A stretch of 64,000 nucleotides of DNA. Source: Cantharellus purpuraceus (lineage: Eukaryota > Basidiomycota > Agaricomycetes > Cantharellales > Hydnaceae). The notes under the pieces are model-generated. The model saw only the letters and a list, made by a program, of their open reading frames with translations, was not told where the DNA came from and made no database searches. Location of the stretch: positions 1,488,001-1,552,000 of the forward strand of contig JALBUN010000045.1 in NCBI GenBank assembly GCA_025174535.1, read 5' to 3'. Of the stretch, positions 1-11,501 are shown in pieces (the stretch's first letter is position 1; every line of letters begins with the position of its first letter). The position numbers and the translations under genes are program-made.

Positions 1-143
1 CGGAGGCACCCTCGCAAAAGGTCCTCGAAGAGACTCTAGTTTAGCCCTTTCCTGTCGCCAATACCACATCTGCATGGCAGTGTAGAAACGAAATGTTGTC
101 CACAAAAAACTGCGTGGCAACTGCGAGGCCTGCTCATAATTAG
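1..143. other. Left flank, no assigned gene
   Basis: This is the sequence 3' of the GDPD gene. Two plus-strand frames are open from base 1 and close within about 45 bases, so the last codons of a plus-strand gene could lie here, but too little is visible to support one. Nothing else is recognisable. Confidence 0.3.
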
Positions 144-1351
144 CTAGTTATATCTTGTCAGTAAAATGTCGGGAACTCTGGCTGGGAAATCAAGTCGACC
201 TTTGAGCTTTCCTCTTAGTTCCAACCATACCCAGGTAACATCTGTTAGTATGGCATGGACATTCCATCTCACCGCCTAGAGGGGCACATCGGTCAACTAA
301 CATGCAACTCTGACCACGAGGGGTATACTGACCTCCATCATTTCCTCTTCTTTGTTGACGGTCCAGACCATGACCTTCTTTCCTGCCTCAGTACACTCGA
401 CAATGAATCTCTGGCCTTCCATACTGCAGAGGGCCCCGAACCTACGACGTAGGATATTCATTATCCAGCACATGTGCTGGCCGCCCGACTCACTCGATCG
501 AAAAAACCTCCACATGAGTCCAGAAGTAATCCCTGGCGACATACGGACTGCGGCCAATGTATGCCCTACGGAGGTAGGACACGTGTTTGAGAGCGGGAAC
601 AATGAAACTCGGATGCCATAGGCCAAGTAAAATCCGAGGTGCAAGTAACGTCTCCCAATCAGAAAAGGAGGAGATGCACGTGTGCATCGCGGAGAACAAA
701 CGATCCGGATCGTTGTTCGGTTTACAATCAATATTGAGTTGCACGTGTTGATTCTCGCCCTATCATGAAACTGATAATGGGAGTGTCATGAATCTAAATT
801 ACTGTCACGCACCTTCATGAGTAGCGTCAAAGTTTCGAGGAACGTGGGTATCGATTGTTTCGGCTCTTTCAATGTTCTTGCATGCTCCATTCCATTCACT
901 CCACACCAATCTCTCTCGTTTATCCGTCCTGAGAGAATTAGCCAATGTTGATAGACCATTGTGAACCAGAGAAAAACAACTGACCTTTGCTACCCGTCGT
1001 CCGTTCCAAATCTTCACAGCAACAATTGAGCAGAGGCAATGATGCGTGAGAAGGGATAACTTGCCGGCATCATGAAACATAATGAGAACACTGTCTCTGG
1101 AGATGTGGACATCTGTCGACACAGGTTACATGACTCCATGTTTTCCCGAACGGGAAGATGATTGGAGTTGAAAACATGCCAGTCTCGATGCCTTCAGCCC
1201 CATCTCTAATGGCAGCTTCGAAACTAGCGAGAGTATTTTCAGGAAGGGCGGCTGAAGCCTGTGTTATGCTGTTCGCCATGAGTGATCCATGGAAACAGAT
1301 GGGTCATACCCCTCGGTGCCCCCAGCACTCGGGGAGAGTTCGAGTGGACAT
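144..1351 (-). CDS. Glycerophosphodiester phosphodiesterase, PGC1-like
   Basis: A 272-residue protein in eight exons (1351-1310, 1258-1180, 1112-1065, 1011-985, 928-813, 759-494, 441-333, 275-144). It starts MSTRTLPECWGHRG and continues ASAALPENTLASFEAA, the N-terminal GDPD motif with the first catalytic His. MFHDADLERTT carries the second catalytic His, then come LKEPKQSIPTF, a central NIDCKPNNDPDRLF strand, and KKVMVWTVNKEEEMMEAVRW near the C-terminus. The family hydrolyses glycerophosphodiesters; the closest known relative by motif order is the fungal PGC1 type, which removes the headgroup of phosphatidylglycerol. That substrate is inferred. No signal peptide is seen at the start. Two of the seven introns begin with GC (1113-1179 and 1012-1064), and only these splices restore the conserved frame. 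A TATA-like box lies 65 nt upstream. Confidence 0.93.
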
Positions 1352-1415
1352 CTCTTGCGGGGGTAGAGGTAAGGGATAGAAAGACAACGTGACCACACTA
1401 CCTTGGCGAGGGGCC

Positions 1416-1421
1416 TTTATA
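1416..1421 (-). promoter_or_regulatory. TATA-like box of the GDPD gene
   Basis: TATAAA on the minus strand, 65 nt before the GDPD start codon, followed by a C/T-rich stretch up to the ATG, which is the usual look of a fungal core promoter. Assignment is by position and motif only. Confidence 0.45.
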
Positions 1422-1990
1422 GGCTGCAGGCTGGTTCATGTTAAACGTAAGCGCCAAAACTTTTGCGATCCCGTGGTTCACAAAACCACCCTCAACGCTA
1501 CTACCGGAAGCAACCGGTGGCACATGTACATTAAGTAATAAGTTCCAAGAACGTGCGTCAGGAAGTTCACCCATAGGGCTTCTCTGGCATAGTCCTTCGT
1601 AGAAGCTGGTGCCTAGTATGTACATTTACAGTATGAAATTACTGGACAAATCGAGGTTGAGCATAGGGGTTGGTCTAAGTATATAAACAGGGATTAAGTC
1701 TCGGCCGATGACCCAGGGAAGGTTGTATGTATATGGAGCCACGGTATGCAGATCCAAGAAACTATAACATATATATAGGGAAGAGAGCCACAAGACATGC
1801 ATGGAAGAGAAACTGAACATGGGGTATGAGATGTCATATGCTCAGAGGGAGTTGGAGGGAACGGTAAGAACGATTCAAACTTATACTATGCTTTCTTGCT
1901 TGAGGGTAGCAGAAGCAAGCGTGCTTGTAAGGGTATTCTGCCTTCGTGTCCAAGTTCATCGCAACGTCTTAACAAGTGAAATAAACAATA
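1422..1990. other. Intergenic, GDPD promoter side and LPAAT 3' side
   Basis: About 570 bp with only short incoherent reading frames on both strands. A minus-strand frame at 1398-1625 runs through the GDPD promoter and has no recognisable motif. An AT-rich stretch around 1740-1790 may serve as the 3' end region of the LPA acyltransferase gene. No RNA gene or repeat was recognised. Confidence 0.4.
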
Positions 1991-3122
1991 CTATGTTGGG
2001 TGGCCGACCAGCACCATACCCTCGTCTGATTCTGTCTCTGCTGTGCTCCCCGCCTCACTATTCCGGCGCCTTACACTCGCTGAACTTGGCGAGCGCGAAG
2101 TGACATCGACTGATGGTTTATCTTCTGTTTTCTCGTAAACACTGCCCGACTTGGGAGGTAGTTGGGGTGATATGGATGCATCAGTGATAGAATCGTGGAG
2201 TGGTTCTACATGAGTCGAAATCTCCCGCAATGCGTGCTCCATAAGGTAATGCGCACGTACAGCTAGCTCGGGAACGTCCGATGCCGTCATGTTTGTGGTC
2301 ATAATTGGATCTAGCACTTGTTCGATAGGTTAGTTCGAGTGGAATCAGCACTGATTGGTTCAAGAACTCACCGCGAATTTTGAGCGTCCCACTCTCTAAT
2401 TTACCATTTCCATACAGCCACGAATAGTTCTCACACACTACAGGCACAATGGGAACACCCGCCTGTACGGCCAGATGAAAGGCACCTTTCTTGAATGGTA
2501 ACAGCCTATTCTCCCGGCTCAAAGACCGTGTACCTTCTGGAAACAACCATATTGATGTCCCTCGCATCTTCATAGACTGCCCAGCAGCAGCAAGTGACTT
2601 GATGGCATTGGTGTTATTGGTCCGATCCAGAAAGACGGCCCCCGAAGTCGTTAAGTACTGCCCTAGTAGGGGCACCCATTGTAGTTCCTTCTTGGCCACA
2701 ATGGAAGCTCGCTTAGGAAAGATTCTACTTGGTATGTATAAGATGGCTCTCTATGGAGGAACACAAACAAGCTGGGCTCACCGTCCGAGATATATTATAT
2801 CCAACATACTTTGATGGTTCCCGATGAGAATGGCAGGGTTCGTAGTCTTTAACCAGTGTTCTCCCTCTACCTCAAAGCAAATCCCCAGAGCCCTCCCAGC
2901 GAGACCATAAAATGTCCGTGCCACTACCCAATTAATCTCAAACCGACGTCCAACCAGCGTCAAACTGATTGAGACTAGAGCACCATAAACCGAACATAGA
3001 CCCAATGTAGATAGATACAAGGCAAGCCGAATGTAGTATCTTCCTAGAGTTGAGTGAGATGAGAGCGTGTTGAAAAACAAGAGTGGTATCGATACGTAGG
3101 CCAGTGGCTTAAGAAGTGACAT
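1991..3122 (-). CDS. 1-acyl-sn-glycerol-3-phosphate acyltransferase
   Basis: A 339-residue protein in three exons (3122-2782, 2724-2372, 2316-1991). It opens with a hydrophobic segment (MSLLKPLAYVSIPLLFF) and further hydrophobic stretches, followed by the PlsC-family block I NHQSMLD with its catalytic His and Asp, then FPEGTR (block III), and a VPIVPV block IV. The enzyme adds the second acyl chain to lysophosphatidic acid, giving phosphatidic acid, at the ER membrane; SLC1-type is the best guess. The final exon reads VLDPIMTTNMTASDVPELA and ends in a low-complexity Ser/Glu tail. The in-frame upstream extension to 3311 is ignored because MSLLK fits the usual N-terminus. It shares the strand with GDPD but has its own promoter, divergent from the HAUS8-like gene. 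Confidence 0.93.
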
Positions 3123-3638
3123 TCCCCGTCTCTCAGATCTGAGTACGGAGACGTGGTAATGTTTGCCGTCGGCAGTTGCCGACGTTTCTCGGTAAGCCAT
3201 AGCGTGACTGCTATTCAAAAACGTGACCCGACGCGTTTTCTTCCAACTGGACGAGGATGGAAACATCATCAGCAGCGCCGAGGCGAGGTAGCCACTCGCA
3301 TCGAAGTGCATCTGAATTCAACTTGCTCCATACTCAGGTCGTGTAGTTTCTTCACGGTATATGAAGGCGACCGCGTCTTCGAGAGCGGCTGCGGTCTGTG
3401 TTCAGCTGAAAGAAAGCCCACAGCAAGAGCACATGAAAAAGCGATAAAGATATCCACTTCCGTACGAAGAGCGACTACGATTAAGGCCACCAAGCCCACG
3501 CACTCGAACAAGAAGGATGTTCCACCCTCAGCATCCACCACCAAACACCCATCTGTAGATCTTGATAGTCGGGGATCCTTTGGAGGCCAAAGAATACCTG
3601 GCCTTCATACTTCCCAGACATCAGCGGGTGTTGCATCA
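3123..3638. other. Divergent promoter region, possible coding extension
   Basis: This 516-bp gap lies between the acyltransferase start and the first good ATG of the plus-strand gene. From about 3430 the plus frame that leads into that gene stays open and reads Lys/Ser/Thr-rich residues (for example ISTSVRRATTIKATKPTHSNKKD). This may be a genuine basic N-terminus whose start codon lies in an exon I could not place. Confidence 0.4.
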
Positions 3639-4314
3639 ATGACTGCGTATGAACTGGATACAGCGTCCCAGCTATACGCGTGGATATTTATGCGTCACAC
3701 CCTTACAGAATCCTCCGATAATATAGTGGCAGAGTTTCAGGCCAGTTGTTTTATCACATGTTTCTCGGGGTGCGTCTCATTTCTCCATTAGACCACCCTT
3801 GCTAGAATTTGAGGCTGAAGGAGAAGTGCTGGCAGACATGTGTCTACGTTTTCAGGCAGAACGGGAGTCACAGCTATCGGGTGACGTGTCCCGGAAACAT
3901 GTGGGTCGTTCTTGGTTTCTTGAAACGGTTGACTTCATTGTTGGATAGTTGTCTTGTGTTGTGCCAACCTTGATTCAGGCCTTCGCCCTCTCGCAGGAAA
4001 GGTGCCAAGTCGCTGTAGCCAATGCCATGCGGATACAGGAAGTGGATTCAGAGCTGATGTGTACTTTACAAACAGATATCCGAGATCTAGGTGTGTTGAT
4101 AGTGATCAAGCCCCTTTGACTCTAATGTCGTGTATTTATCACAGATCAGTTCATGGAGGAGGCCACTGAGCTCTATGAATGTATCGCAGCATTGTTACCT
4201 GCCCTACAACAAGAGTCATTTCTAGCTGCAACCCTGGAAGACATGTTTCTGTTGCTAGACGCGCATAGAGAATATTGCATTGTCCAAGAAGGTCCTGGCA
4301 ACCGTCGAGGGTAA
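3639..4314 (+). CDS. Possible augmin subunit HAUS8/QWRF-like protein
   Basis: Four exons (3639-3769, 3792-3900, 3997-4090, 4145-4314) give 167 residues from the first safe ATG. The open frame continues upstream with about 65 basic, Ser/Thr-rich residues that may belong to it. The opening TAYELDTASQLYAWIFMRHTL resembles the L-YxxLLQWRFxNA pattern of plant QWRF and animal HAUS8 proteins. The rest is all helical with heptad-like spacing, ending in a Leu-rich helix. HAUS8-type proteins have exactly this plan: a basic microtubule-binding N-terminus and a coiled-coil body, and they recruit gamma-tubulin to spindle microtubules. The identity is an inference from a short motif and the architecture. 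The last codons could also extend through another splice to about 4400. Confidence 0.45.
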
Positions 4315-4456
4315 TGCGAGGCATCTGAAGGGCTTGAGATTGAAGGAGTTCTAATATGAAGTTCTCTGTTGATGTCTCCACAGACGCATATGCTGCATGT
4401 AAATTCCTGCGATTACCACAAGTGTATTTGCACCAGGTGATTACATAATCAAAAAA

Positions 4457-7270
4457 ATGAGTTCTCTGCTCGGCGAACCATTCTTGCTAGCCAGTTATCC
4501 TATTCCCTCTCAAAACTTCCCCCAGTCTCCAGGGGCTTTTAAAATCCATGGCAATCGTTATGTAACCGTAAAGGCCAGCTACAGCGATCACGGGGAAGGA
4601 TATGCCACTGTCACAGTACAAGGGGATGGAATATACGTTGTAGAGGTACTGTTTGCTGGCTTTATTTCTCGAGTGGCATGAGACTAGACCCTGAAACAGC
4701 TATCCAACATCCACGCGACTGCATCACACACTTTAGGTCCCTCCGCTTTCTTTGCGACCCCTGCAGTTACCCGGCTCAATGGTTCAGATGCTAGCACCTC
4801 TTATGCTGTCATGCGTACAGCTCCAGATAGGATAGACGAAGCAGATCGAAACAAAACGGTATGGAAGTGGCGTGATCGCCATACATGGCATCCCAAAGAG
4901 CAACCAGAGCCAAAACAATCAGTTGTTGTATGTCCCTCTTTGAGCAGGTCAATCACATCACCTAAACTTGCTGTTACAGTTTCCTCATGCTGTGGCCGAT
5001 ATATGGGCTCCGAAATGCTTACCAACAAATGTGATTGCCGTCTCTTCCTCAGGGGACGTGATGTTGTCCGACGAGGACCTAAATTTAACCTCTAGTGTTG
5101 CAGTCTCAGATTTGCATAGTATCCTTTTGAAAAGCTTTGTGTTTGGCCCAGATGAATGCACCTTCCTCTTGTATAACCGAGGCCAGCATCTAGCAGCGGT
5201 TGTTATATGCTTCACAAGGGTCTCGTCTCGTATAAAGCTACGAATCATCATGGCACATTCTACGGGTGAGCTGGAGAAAATTGCTGAGTGTGATCTAGGA
5301 GTTCATGAGGTGGTTATTGTGCGTTTGTATCATGGGTGTACTCTTTCATTTAAAACACTTATAGGACGTCATTGACATTTCTTGTGATCCATCTGGTTAT
5401 ACGACTATCCTTGGTATGTGATTATGCCATTCAGCTTAACCTTGACCTCATGTCTCCCTTATAGCTCAGCGAGGGGTTTGGCAGTTCTTTCAGCTTAGTC
5501 GAGACTCAGCGGGCGCCGTCACTGTAGCTTCCCTGGACAAGAGTATCCGTTTGACTGGTCTGTCTGTGGCTCTGTCAGCCAAGGGCGGGAAGCGGATCAT
5601 ATGCGAGCCAACCATTGTCTCTGTTGGCTCGTCATTTGTCCTCCTTGCAGGCATTTGCGGTAGTGACCCACCCGATATTGTTCTCCTTTTGTGGGATATA
5701 CAGTACTCTGTCGTTCTAGCCACCCAAAGGTTTGCACTACCGTCCACAGTTGCGTACAGTCCTAAAGCACCCCCGATGCTTGAGCTTGCTCCTGCTTCTA
5801 GTTCACTAGCGCTTCTGGTGCTGTCGTCAGCAGTTACTACGCCACCAAAGCGTACAGTAGGTTCGGTGGCAAGTCGTTCCACTGTCCTTGTAGTCCCACT
5901 TGCAATTCCTTCCACGTCGACAATTGCACTAGCAATGGGAAAGATACGTGATACTCAGAAGTGGTTACAAAAAACTCAACCCGACCATGCGTACACTGGC
6001 GAGGACAAGCGACGCCGTCAGGTAATGCAATCTGTGCGGAAAGCAGTGGAACAGGGCCGTCCACAAGCCGCAGAAACTGCCTTTTTCTCATGGGTTGAAA
6101 AGGAGACAGTCTTTCCCAAGCATCTCCAGCAGGCAGGTGCATCACACACGGAGGATGTGGGCCAACGTCTTAACAACAACGAAGATGTATCAAAATTACA
6201 ACTTAACAAGTGGAAGGTAACCTAACCTGATTATTCACCATGTATTGCTAAGAATGATTCAGGGAGCCCCAGGTCCACCTTTGTCTCGTCAGTTTGTGTC
6301 AAACATCTTAAATGGGATTCTGCGCCCTCTCAAGTCTTTGGATTCACCCTATCCTTCGAAAATTGTGCAATATCTGATTTTTCGGCAGGCTGTAAGCCAC
6401 GCGATGGTCGAAGATGGCCTGCTTCCCGCACTTCGACGTCACCGAGACTGGGTAGCTTAATAATCATTTTATGCTTTGCCTGTCATCTGAAATAAATTTG
6501 CACGATAATAGGAGTCGATAATATTTGCCCTCGACAACGTGCACGATCTTCCCGAAGGAGATATTGTCTGTACTTTGCTCGAAGTCGTGGGATGTCATCG
6601 CCGTCTTCAGGAGCCCGATCCGGATGGGATGCGGGTCGATGTCCCTTCCGATGCCCCCTCTCTTCCAGACTTTCTGGCGATGGTTGTCGGTTATCCCTCA
6701 TCTCCATCAATGCTGCGGCTGGCACTCAAGATGCATCTAACGGATGCCAGAGATATCAGTTGCATTCTCAAGATATTGGAGGGCTGGCTAATTTGGTTGT
6801 GTGATATCACTGCCGGTCTATTCCTTGACCTTGGTGATCGTATCATTGAAAGTACGCGATCCTCGAATGCTGGGGAGCCCCCATTAACAATGGGGAGCGG
6901 AACACCCTCATTAGGATCGGTAAGTATCTTTAGCTCCATTGGTTTGAGTCGGGCCTTTGATATACTTGTTGTTCAGGTCCTGGCGTTCCTGCAATGTGTA
7001 TTGGATGTGCATTTTCTCACACTGCTTCAGTATGCACCCTCTCACGGCATCGTGGAACGCATATCGCGACATCTCCATGGGGAGCTACTTTCCTTGGAGG
7101 CTCTGGATCATTTACAGGGACCGTTGGAAGCTTTCGTTAGAGCTCAGTTCCAAAAATACTCATCCCCGCGTCGAGAACTTGGTGGAGAATCGAGGCAAGC
7201 GCGTAAGGAGGCCTTCGAGGCCGCTGAAATTGCCATCAGATTGTATCAACTTGAGGAGTTGGTTATTTAA
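4457..7270 (+). CDS. NOL11/Utp8-like nucleolar protein
   Basis: A protein of roughly 750 residues in about nine exons, starting at the ATG at 4457 (MSSLLGEPFLL). The first half is beta-rich with repeated short blades (GNRYVTVKASYSDHG, TVTVQGDGIYVVE, NVIAVSSSGDVML), as expected for a beta-propeller. The second half is alpha-helical (LNGILRPLKSL, ALDNVHDLPEGD, VLAFLQCVLDVHFLTLL). This propeller-plus-helical plan and the C-terminal helix around DVHF suggest the NOL11/Utp8 family of the t-UTP complex, which supports rRNA transcription and early 18S rRNA processing. No catalytic motif is present. An intron at about 6919 interrupts SLGS-VLAFL. Family assignment is tentative; that the gene is real is well supported by consistent splice sites and one frame throughout. 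Confidence 0.7.
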
Positions 7271-7378
7271 GTGGTTCGATGCAAGTCGCATGAGTCCTGA
7301 GGAGGTATATTTCAGATAATAACAATAGCAACATCTCTCATGTTTTAGAGAATGGCTGTACACCACTGTTCCCAACAT

Positions 7379-8537
7379 CTACTTCTTACTACCCCTTCGT
7401 CTCTGAGTGTCCATCCTTTTAGTTCCAACGCGAGGAGAGTCGGTCCGAGCAACTTCTTGTGGCTGAGTTGCCCCAACGGGACTGGGTTGTGAGTGGGCAG
7501 TTACAGGTGCCGCTGCGGTAGGCTTCTTTCGGTGGAAAAGGTTTAATAAAAGGGTGCCTAGGGTGCCACTCAGAACTAGAAACATCCAACGGGGGATCTT
7601 TGACACGTAGAAGTAAAGATGTTCCTGAAATATCGCGAACATGTCCAAAAGGTCCTCACTGGTCAAACGGCCAAATGAGGTACTAAAGAAACGACAGATT
7701 TTCAAAAGTCACAAACCGACTGCCACCGGGGGCCCAAGGACCTGTCCAAGGCTGCTGCCGCCGCCAGATTTCTTCTACGAGAAAGGCATGTATGAGAGGT
7801 GCCTTCGCACCAACTTGTTGCGGATGGAAAAAACGCAGTGTTTTCCCCCGATCTTTAGCAAGAATAAACATGGGTGCTCTGGCAAATTTCCTTCAACTAA
7901 GGCATGTGGGAATTGGCCTAGCTGTGCGTACCGCCAAACCGCCCATTTAGTGGTTAACCTGGTAACATTAATATAATCAATCCTCCCCCAGCGGACGTGT
8001 GGGAGTTCATTCTCGACTAGACTGATGTTGTACGCCTCGTTGAATTGCTGGTCGACAAAGGCAGATATACCTGTCCTCTGGTTGCTCGTAACCGTGCTAC
8101 ATGTAAATATGAACTCAGCACCTAAAACACTGTATCAAATATACTACGTACACCACCAGGAACCACAGACGTGCCTCCTCCGCCTCTGGTGTGTCAAAGG
8201 TCTCGTTGAAAATTAGCTGTTCAAAGTTGTCATCCCTGATCATGGGTATTCTGTCATCCCAGGGTAACTCATATGCCTTGCGCTGAGCCTCTGTCAATTT
8301 CTCTGTCATGTTAATCCCAGTCTGGGAGAATAACATCCCGATTGGACCAGAGGTTAGGAGAGATGTCCAACTGAACCGTCCTTGGTGCGACTCAGGCTTG
8401 TACAACGCTGCTGCACTTGGCGAAGGTGTAGCCTTTGTGACCTGCCCAGGAGACCAGCCAGATGAGTATTGGAAGGCTTTTCCATTGGAAAAAGTGACGA
8501 CCGTTGAGCCAAGCAGCAGCACTGGTACAAGTCTCAT
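7379..8537 (-). CDS. ER membrane thioredoxin-like protein without CxxC
   Basis: A 330-residue protein in four exons (8537-8152, 8096-7932, 7878-7717, 7658-7379). The start MRLVPVLLLGSTVVTFSNGKA is a signal peptide. A thioredoxin-like block follows (LWFLVVTVTSNQRTGISAFVDQ, then WAVWRAPMFILAKDRGKTLRF), with two N-glycosylation sequons nearby. A single membrane helix, MFLVLSGTLGTLLLNLF, precedes a basic Pro/Ser-rich cytosolic tail ending in RRRGSKK. The fold resembles membrane thioredoxin-related proteins of the ER, but the position where CxxC would sit has no cysteines, so a redox role is doubtful; a chaperone or adaptor role is more likely. It is divergent from KEX1 (220 bp apart), another secretory-pathway protein, and convergent with the NOL11/Utp8-like gene. 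Confidence 0.8.
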
Positions 8538-8757
8538 GGTGATTGACGGCACGAGCCTGAGATAAACGGGCGTCTATTGAAGTTTCGGATAGTATACACT
8601 ACCGTACGTCCCGCAATCAGATTCGCTTTAGACACCGCTCTTGGTAGTGTTCAGATCAGAGCCCCTTGTAAGTCGGGCGAATATCTATTGTAGCACGAAT
8701 TGTCGGGACTTAGTACGCGCGCTACTGAGTACTGAATCCTGTGACAGGCTCCAGAGA

Positions 8758-11250
8758 ATGCATCCACCATGGCTGTATTGCGCTGTCTGGCTTTTATTTG
8801 ACCTCTGCAGGAATACCGTGAGCGCTGCTCCAGCTGACCGAGGTAGGAGACATGAAAGGTTCAGAGTGAGCTGATATCTCCAGCTCACCCCATCCCAAGC
8901 ATCATCTGCAGCGTCGTTCTATGTCCCTCAATTGCCAGATCTACACGAAGACCTGGCGCACCCATTGCATATCTACGCCGGTCATCTTCCCTCCGATCCA
9001 AACTCTCGCTCAGCTTCAGCCACAGACGTGACGGCTCACCTATTCTTCTTACTTGTCAAGGCGCGTCGGACATCTGACAAAGAACGAATCATATTCTGGT
9101 TCAATGTGATGCATTATTATCACATTTTAGAAGAATTTGCTCTCACATGTTTTCTTACAGGGAGGACCAGGTTGTTCTTCGTTTGACGGCGCGATGATGG
9201 AATCTGGTCCATTCCGAGTCGACGGGAAAGGCGGCCTTATTCGGGTAGACGGGGGCTGGGAGGAATATGCAACCATGGTTTTCGGTGTGTTCACATTGTA
9301 ATCTATTGTGAATCCATTGTAACTGAATCTGTTGCCAAGTTGACCAACCAGCAGGAACTGGATTATCTTATACCTCTACAGACAAATATGTGCACGAACT
9401 TACTGAGGTAGGTGATACATAATGAATATCTGACTATGACATTGATGAGCTATACAGAGTGCCGACCAAGTAGTAGAGTTTCTCCGTAACTTTTATGACG
9501 TTTTCCCTGAGTACAAATCGACGGATGTTCGTGTAATTTTTATCACGTTTGCCCCTTATAAATATCCTTTTACAGACCTACCTAAGTGGAGAGAGTTATG
9601 CCGGCCAATTTATTCCCTATATTGGTGAGAAATCTTGCAGTTCCGCAGTGATATCCCGTTGACCTAGCTTTCAGCTGATGCTATCCTCAATTCCGATATC
9701 AATATACCTCTCCGAGGTGCTGCGATTGGCAACGGATGGATTGATGGACGAACCCAATACCCCTCATTCCTACCATTCTCATTAAAAATGGGTTTGTTTG
9801 ATGAGGGCTCACAGGTAATGCCAACTGCTTCTAACTTGCAAACATCTGATTAGAGTCCATAAGATACACGAAAAAACCCTGCAAGCTACCGAGAGATGTG
9901 TAGAGCAAATCAATAGCGCATACGGTCCCTCAGGTCCTATTGCGCCCTCAATACGGTCTTGCGAAAAAATTCTGACCGGGATCGTTGATGATTTAACACA
10001 AGAGTACGCTCTTCATCAACCGATGATATAAGGCCGCATACTTATATTTCCATGCAGCTCTAATGGTACACCGATGTGCCCGAACATGTACGACGTGCGT
10101 CTGAAGGACACATCTCCTGCGTGTGGTATGAACTGGCCACCAGACTTACCCGACATTGTAAACTATTTGGGGGTAAGTCGTAGAAAGATTGCAATGTTTG
10201 CAAGCAAATGAGATTCTTTTCAGCGTAGGGAAGTCGTCATCGCCCTTCATGCTTCAGCAAAATCCGAATCATGGCAAGAATGTACTGGTCGTGTTAGCCA
10301 ACAATTGCGGAATTCGAATTCGACTGCTTCAATCGTATTGTTCCCTAGCTTGTTGCAAAAGATCAAGATACTACTTTTTGCAGGCGATCAGGACCTAATC
10401 TGCAACCATCTTGGTATTGAAATGTTGATCGATGCATTGGAATGGAATGGACAAGTTGGTATAGGGGTCAGTATTGATGAGGCTTTCAACATTTGCTTCA
10501 AAATTTGGCTAAACATCCTGGCATAGGATGTGAAGACCCAAGGCTGGTCCGTGAATGGCAGTGATGCCGGTACATGGGTTGAGGCAAGAAATTTGACATA
10601 CGTCAAGGTTCGCTGAAAGACGACGCGAAGTTCCCAATCTAATGACTGATTAGGTTTTCAATGCGTCGCACATGGTACCGTATGACCTTCCACATGTTAC
10701 TCATGACATGATCTTGCGTTTCATGGAGGTCGATTTCTCTGCTTTAACAGGCGGCAGTGCCCAAATCCCTAGCAACGTTGGAGTGGATTTCAAGCCTTCT
10801 TTTCAGCCTGTTGTAGATGAGAACAAACCACAATCCGGCACGACTGTACCTGGAATCGCCAAGACTCCCGAACAGGATAAAGCTATGTGGGAAGGTATGC
10901 AGTCTTCGTTGACTTTGCGCGACGGCTAGAAGTTTACTGCTTTTAATACCTTAGCATACTATAATGCTGGTTCTGCCGCGCTCGTGCTGGTTTTGATCGC
11001 TCTCGCCATTGGTATATTTTTCTGGATACGAGCCAGACGACGGCAACCAGGCGTAACAATATCAGATTACCCTGACGAGGTAATTCCACTGCACAATAAT
11101 AGAGCGCCATCTCCGAATGGCTACCACCCAGATGATGACGAGGAACCTCGACGACGAAAGGGTAAAGGACGGGCGGAACCCGAAGTTGCTGGGGAGGCTA
11201 TATTTAACGTCGGAGATAGCGACGGGGAAGAGGAGGAGCACAGACAATGA
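8758..11250 (+). CDS. KEX1: Kex1-type serine carboxypeptidase, Golgi
   Basis: About 620 residues in roughly twelve exons. [17 protein letters not shown] is a signal peptide. The peptidase S10 signatures follow in order: [14 protein letters not shown], the nucleophile in [11 protein letters not shown], the catalytic Asp in [12 protein letters not shown], and the catalytic His in [12 protein letters not shown]-terminal membrane helix ([17 protein letters not shown]) is followed by an acidic cytosolic tail, which distinguishes Kex1 from soluble vacuolar carboxypeptidase Y. Kex1 trims Lys and Arg from the C-termini of precursors cut by Kex2, such as mating pheromones, in the late Golgi. The first intron acceptor was chosen so that the frame leads into [15 protein letters not shown]. 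All three triad residues are present, so the gene appears intact. Confidence 0.95.
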
Positions 11251-11501
11251 TTCGCTGCTACGTGTAGAGCAAGAGTAGGTAATATTGTATTATTGGGAGT
11301 TTGGGATCTTCGCTGTGGTGTTTGAATGCATGTCCATTGGACTGATGACTCACGGTGATGTTACACGAGAAAAAACGTCCGCTGTTCTAAACTGTGGTGA
11401 TGAATGAGAAGAATGCAATGAATAAAGGGATGGAAATAGTATGGCGAGAGAGATCAGGATATTGCAGACGGAGAGCAAACTAGATGGAAAGCAAGCCATA
11501 A

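Noticed and set aside
1398..1820. Possible small minus-strand genes before GDPD
   Set aside because: Starts are not ATG or lack context, no motif is seen, and a TATA-like box for GDPD lies within the first.
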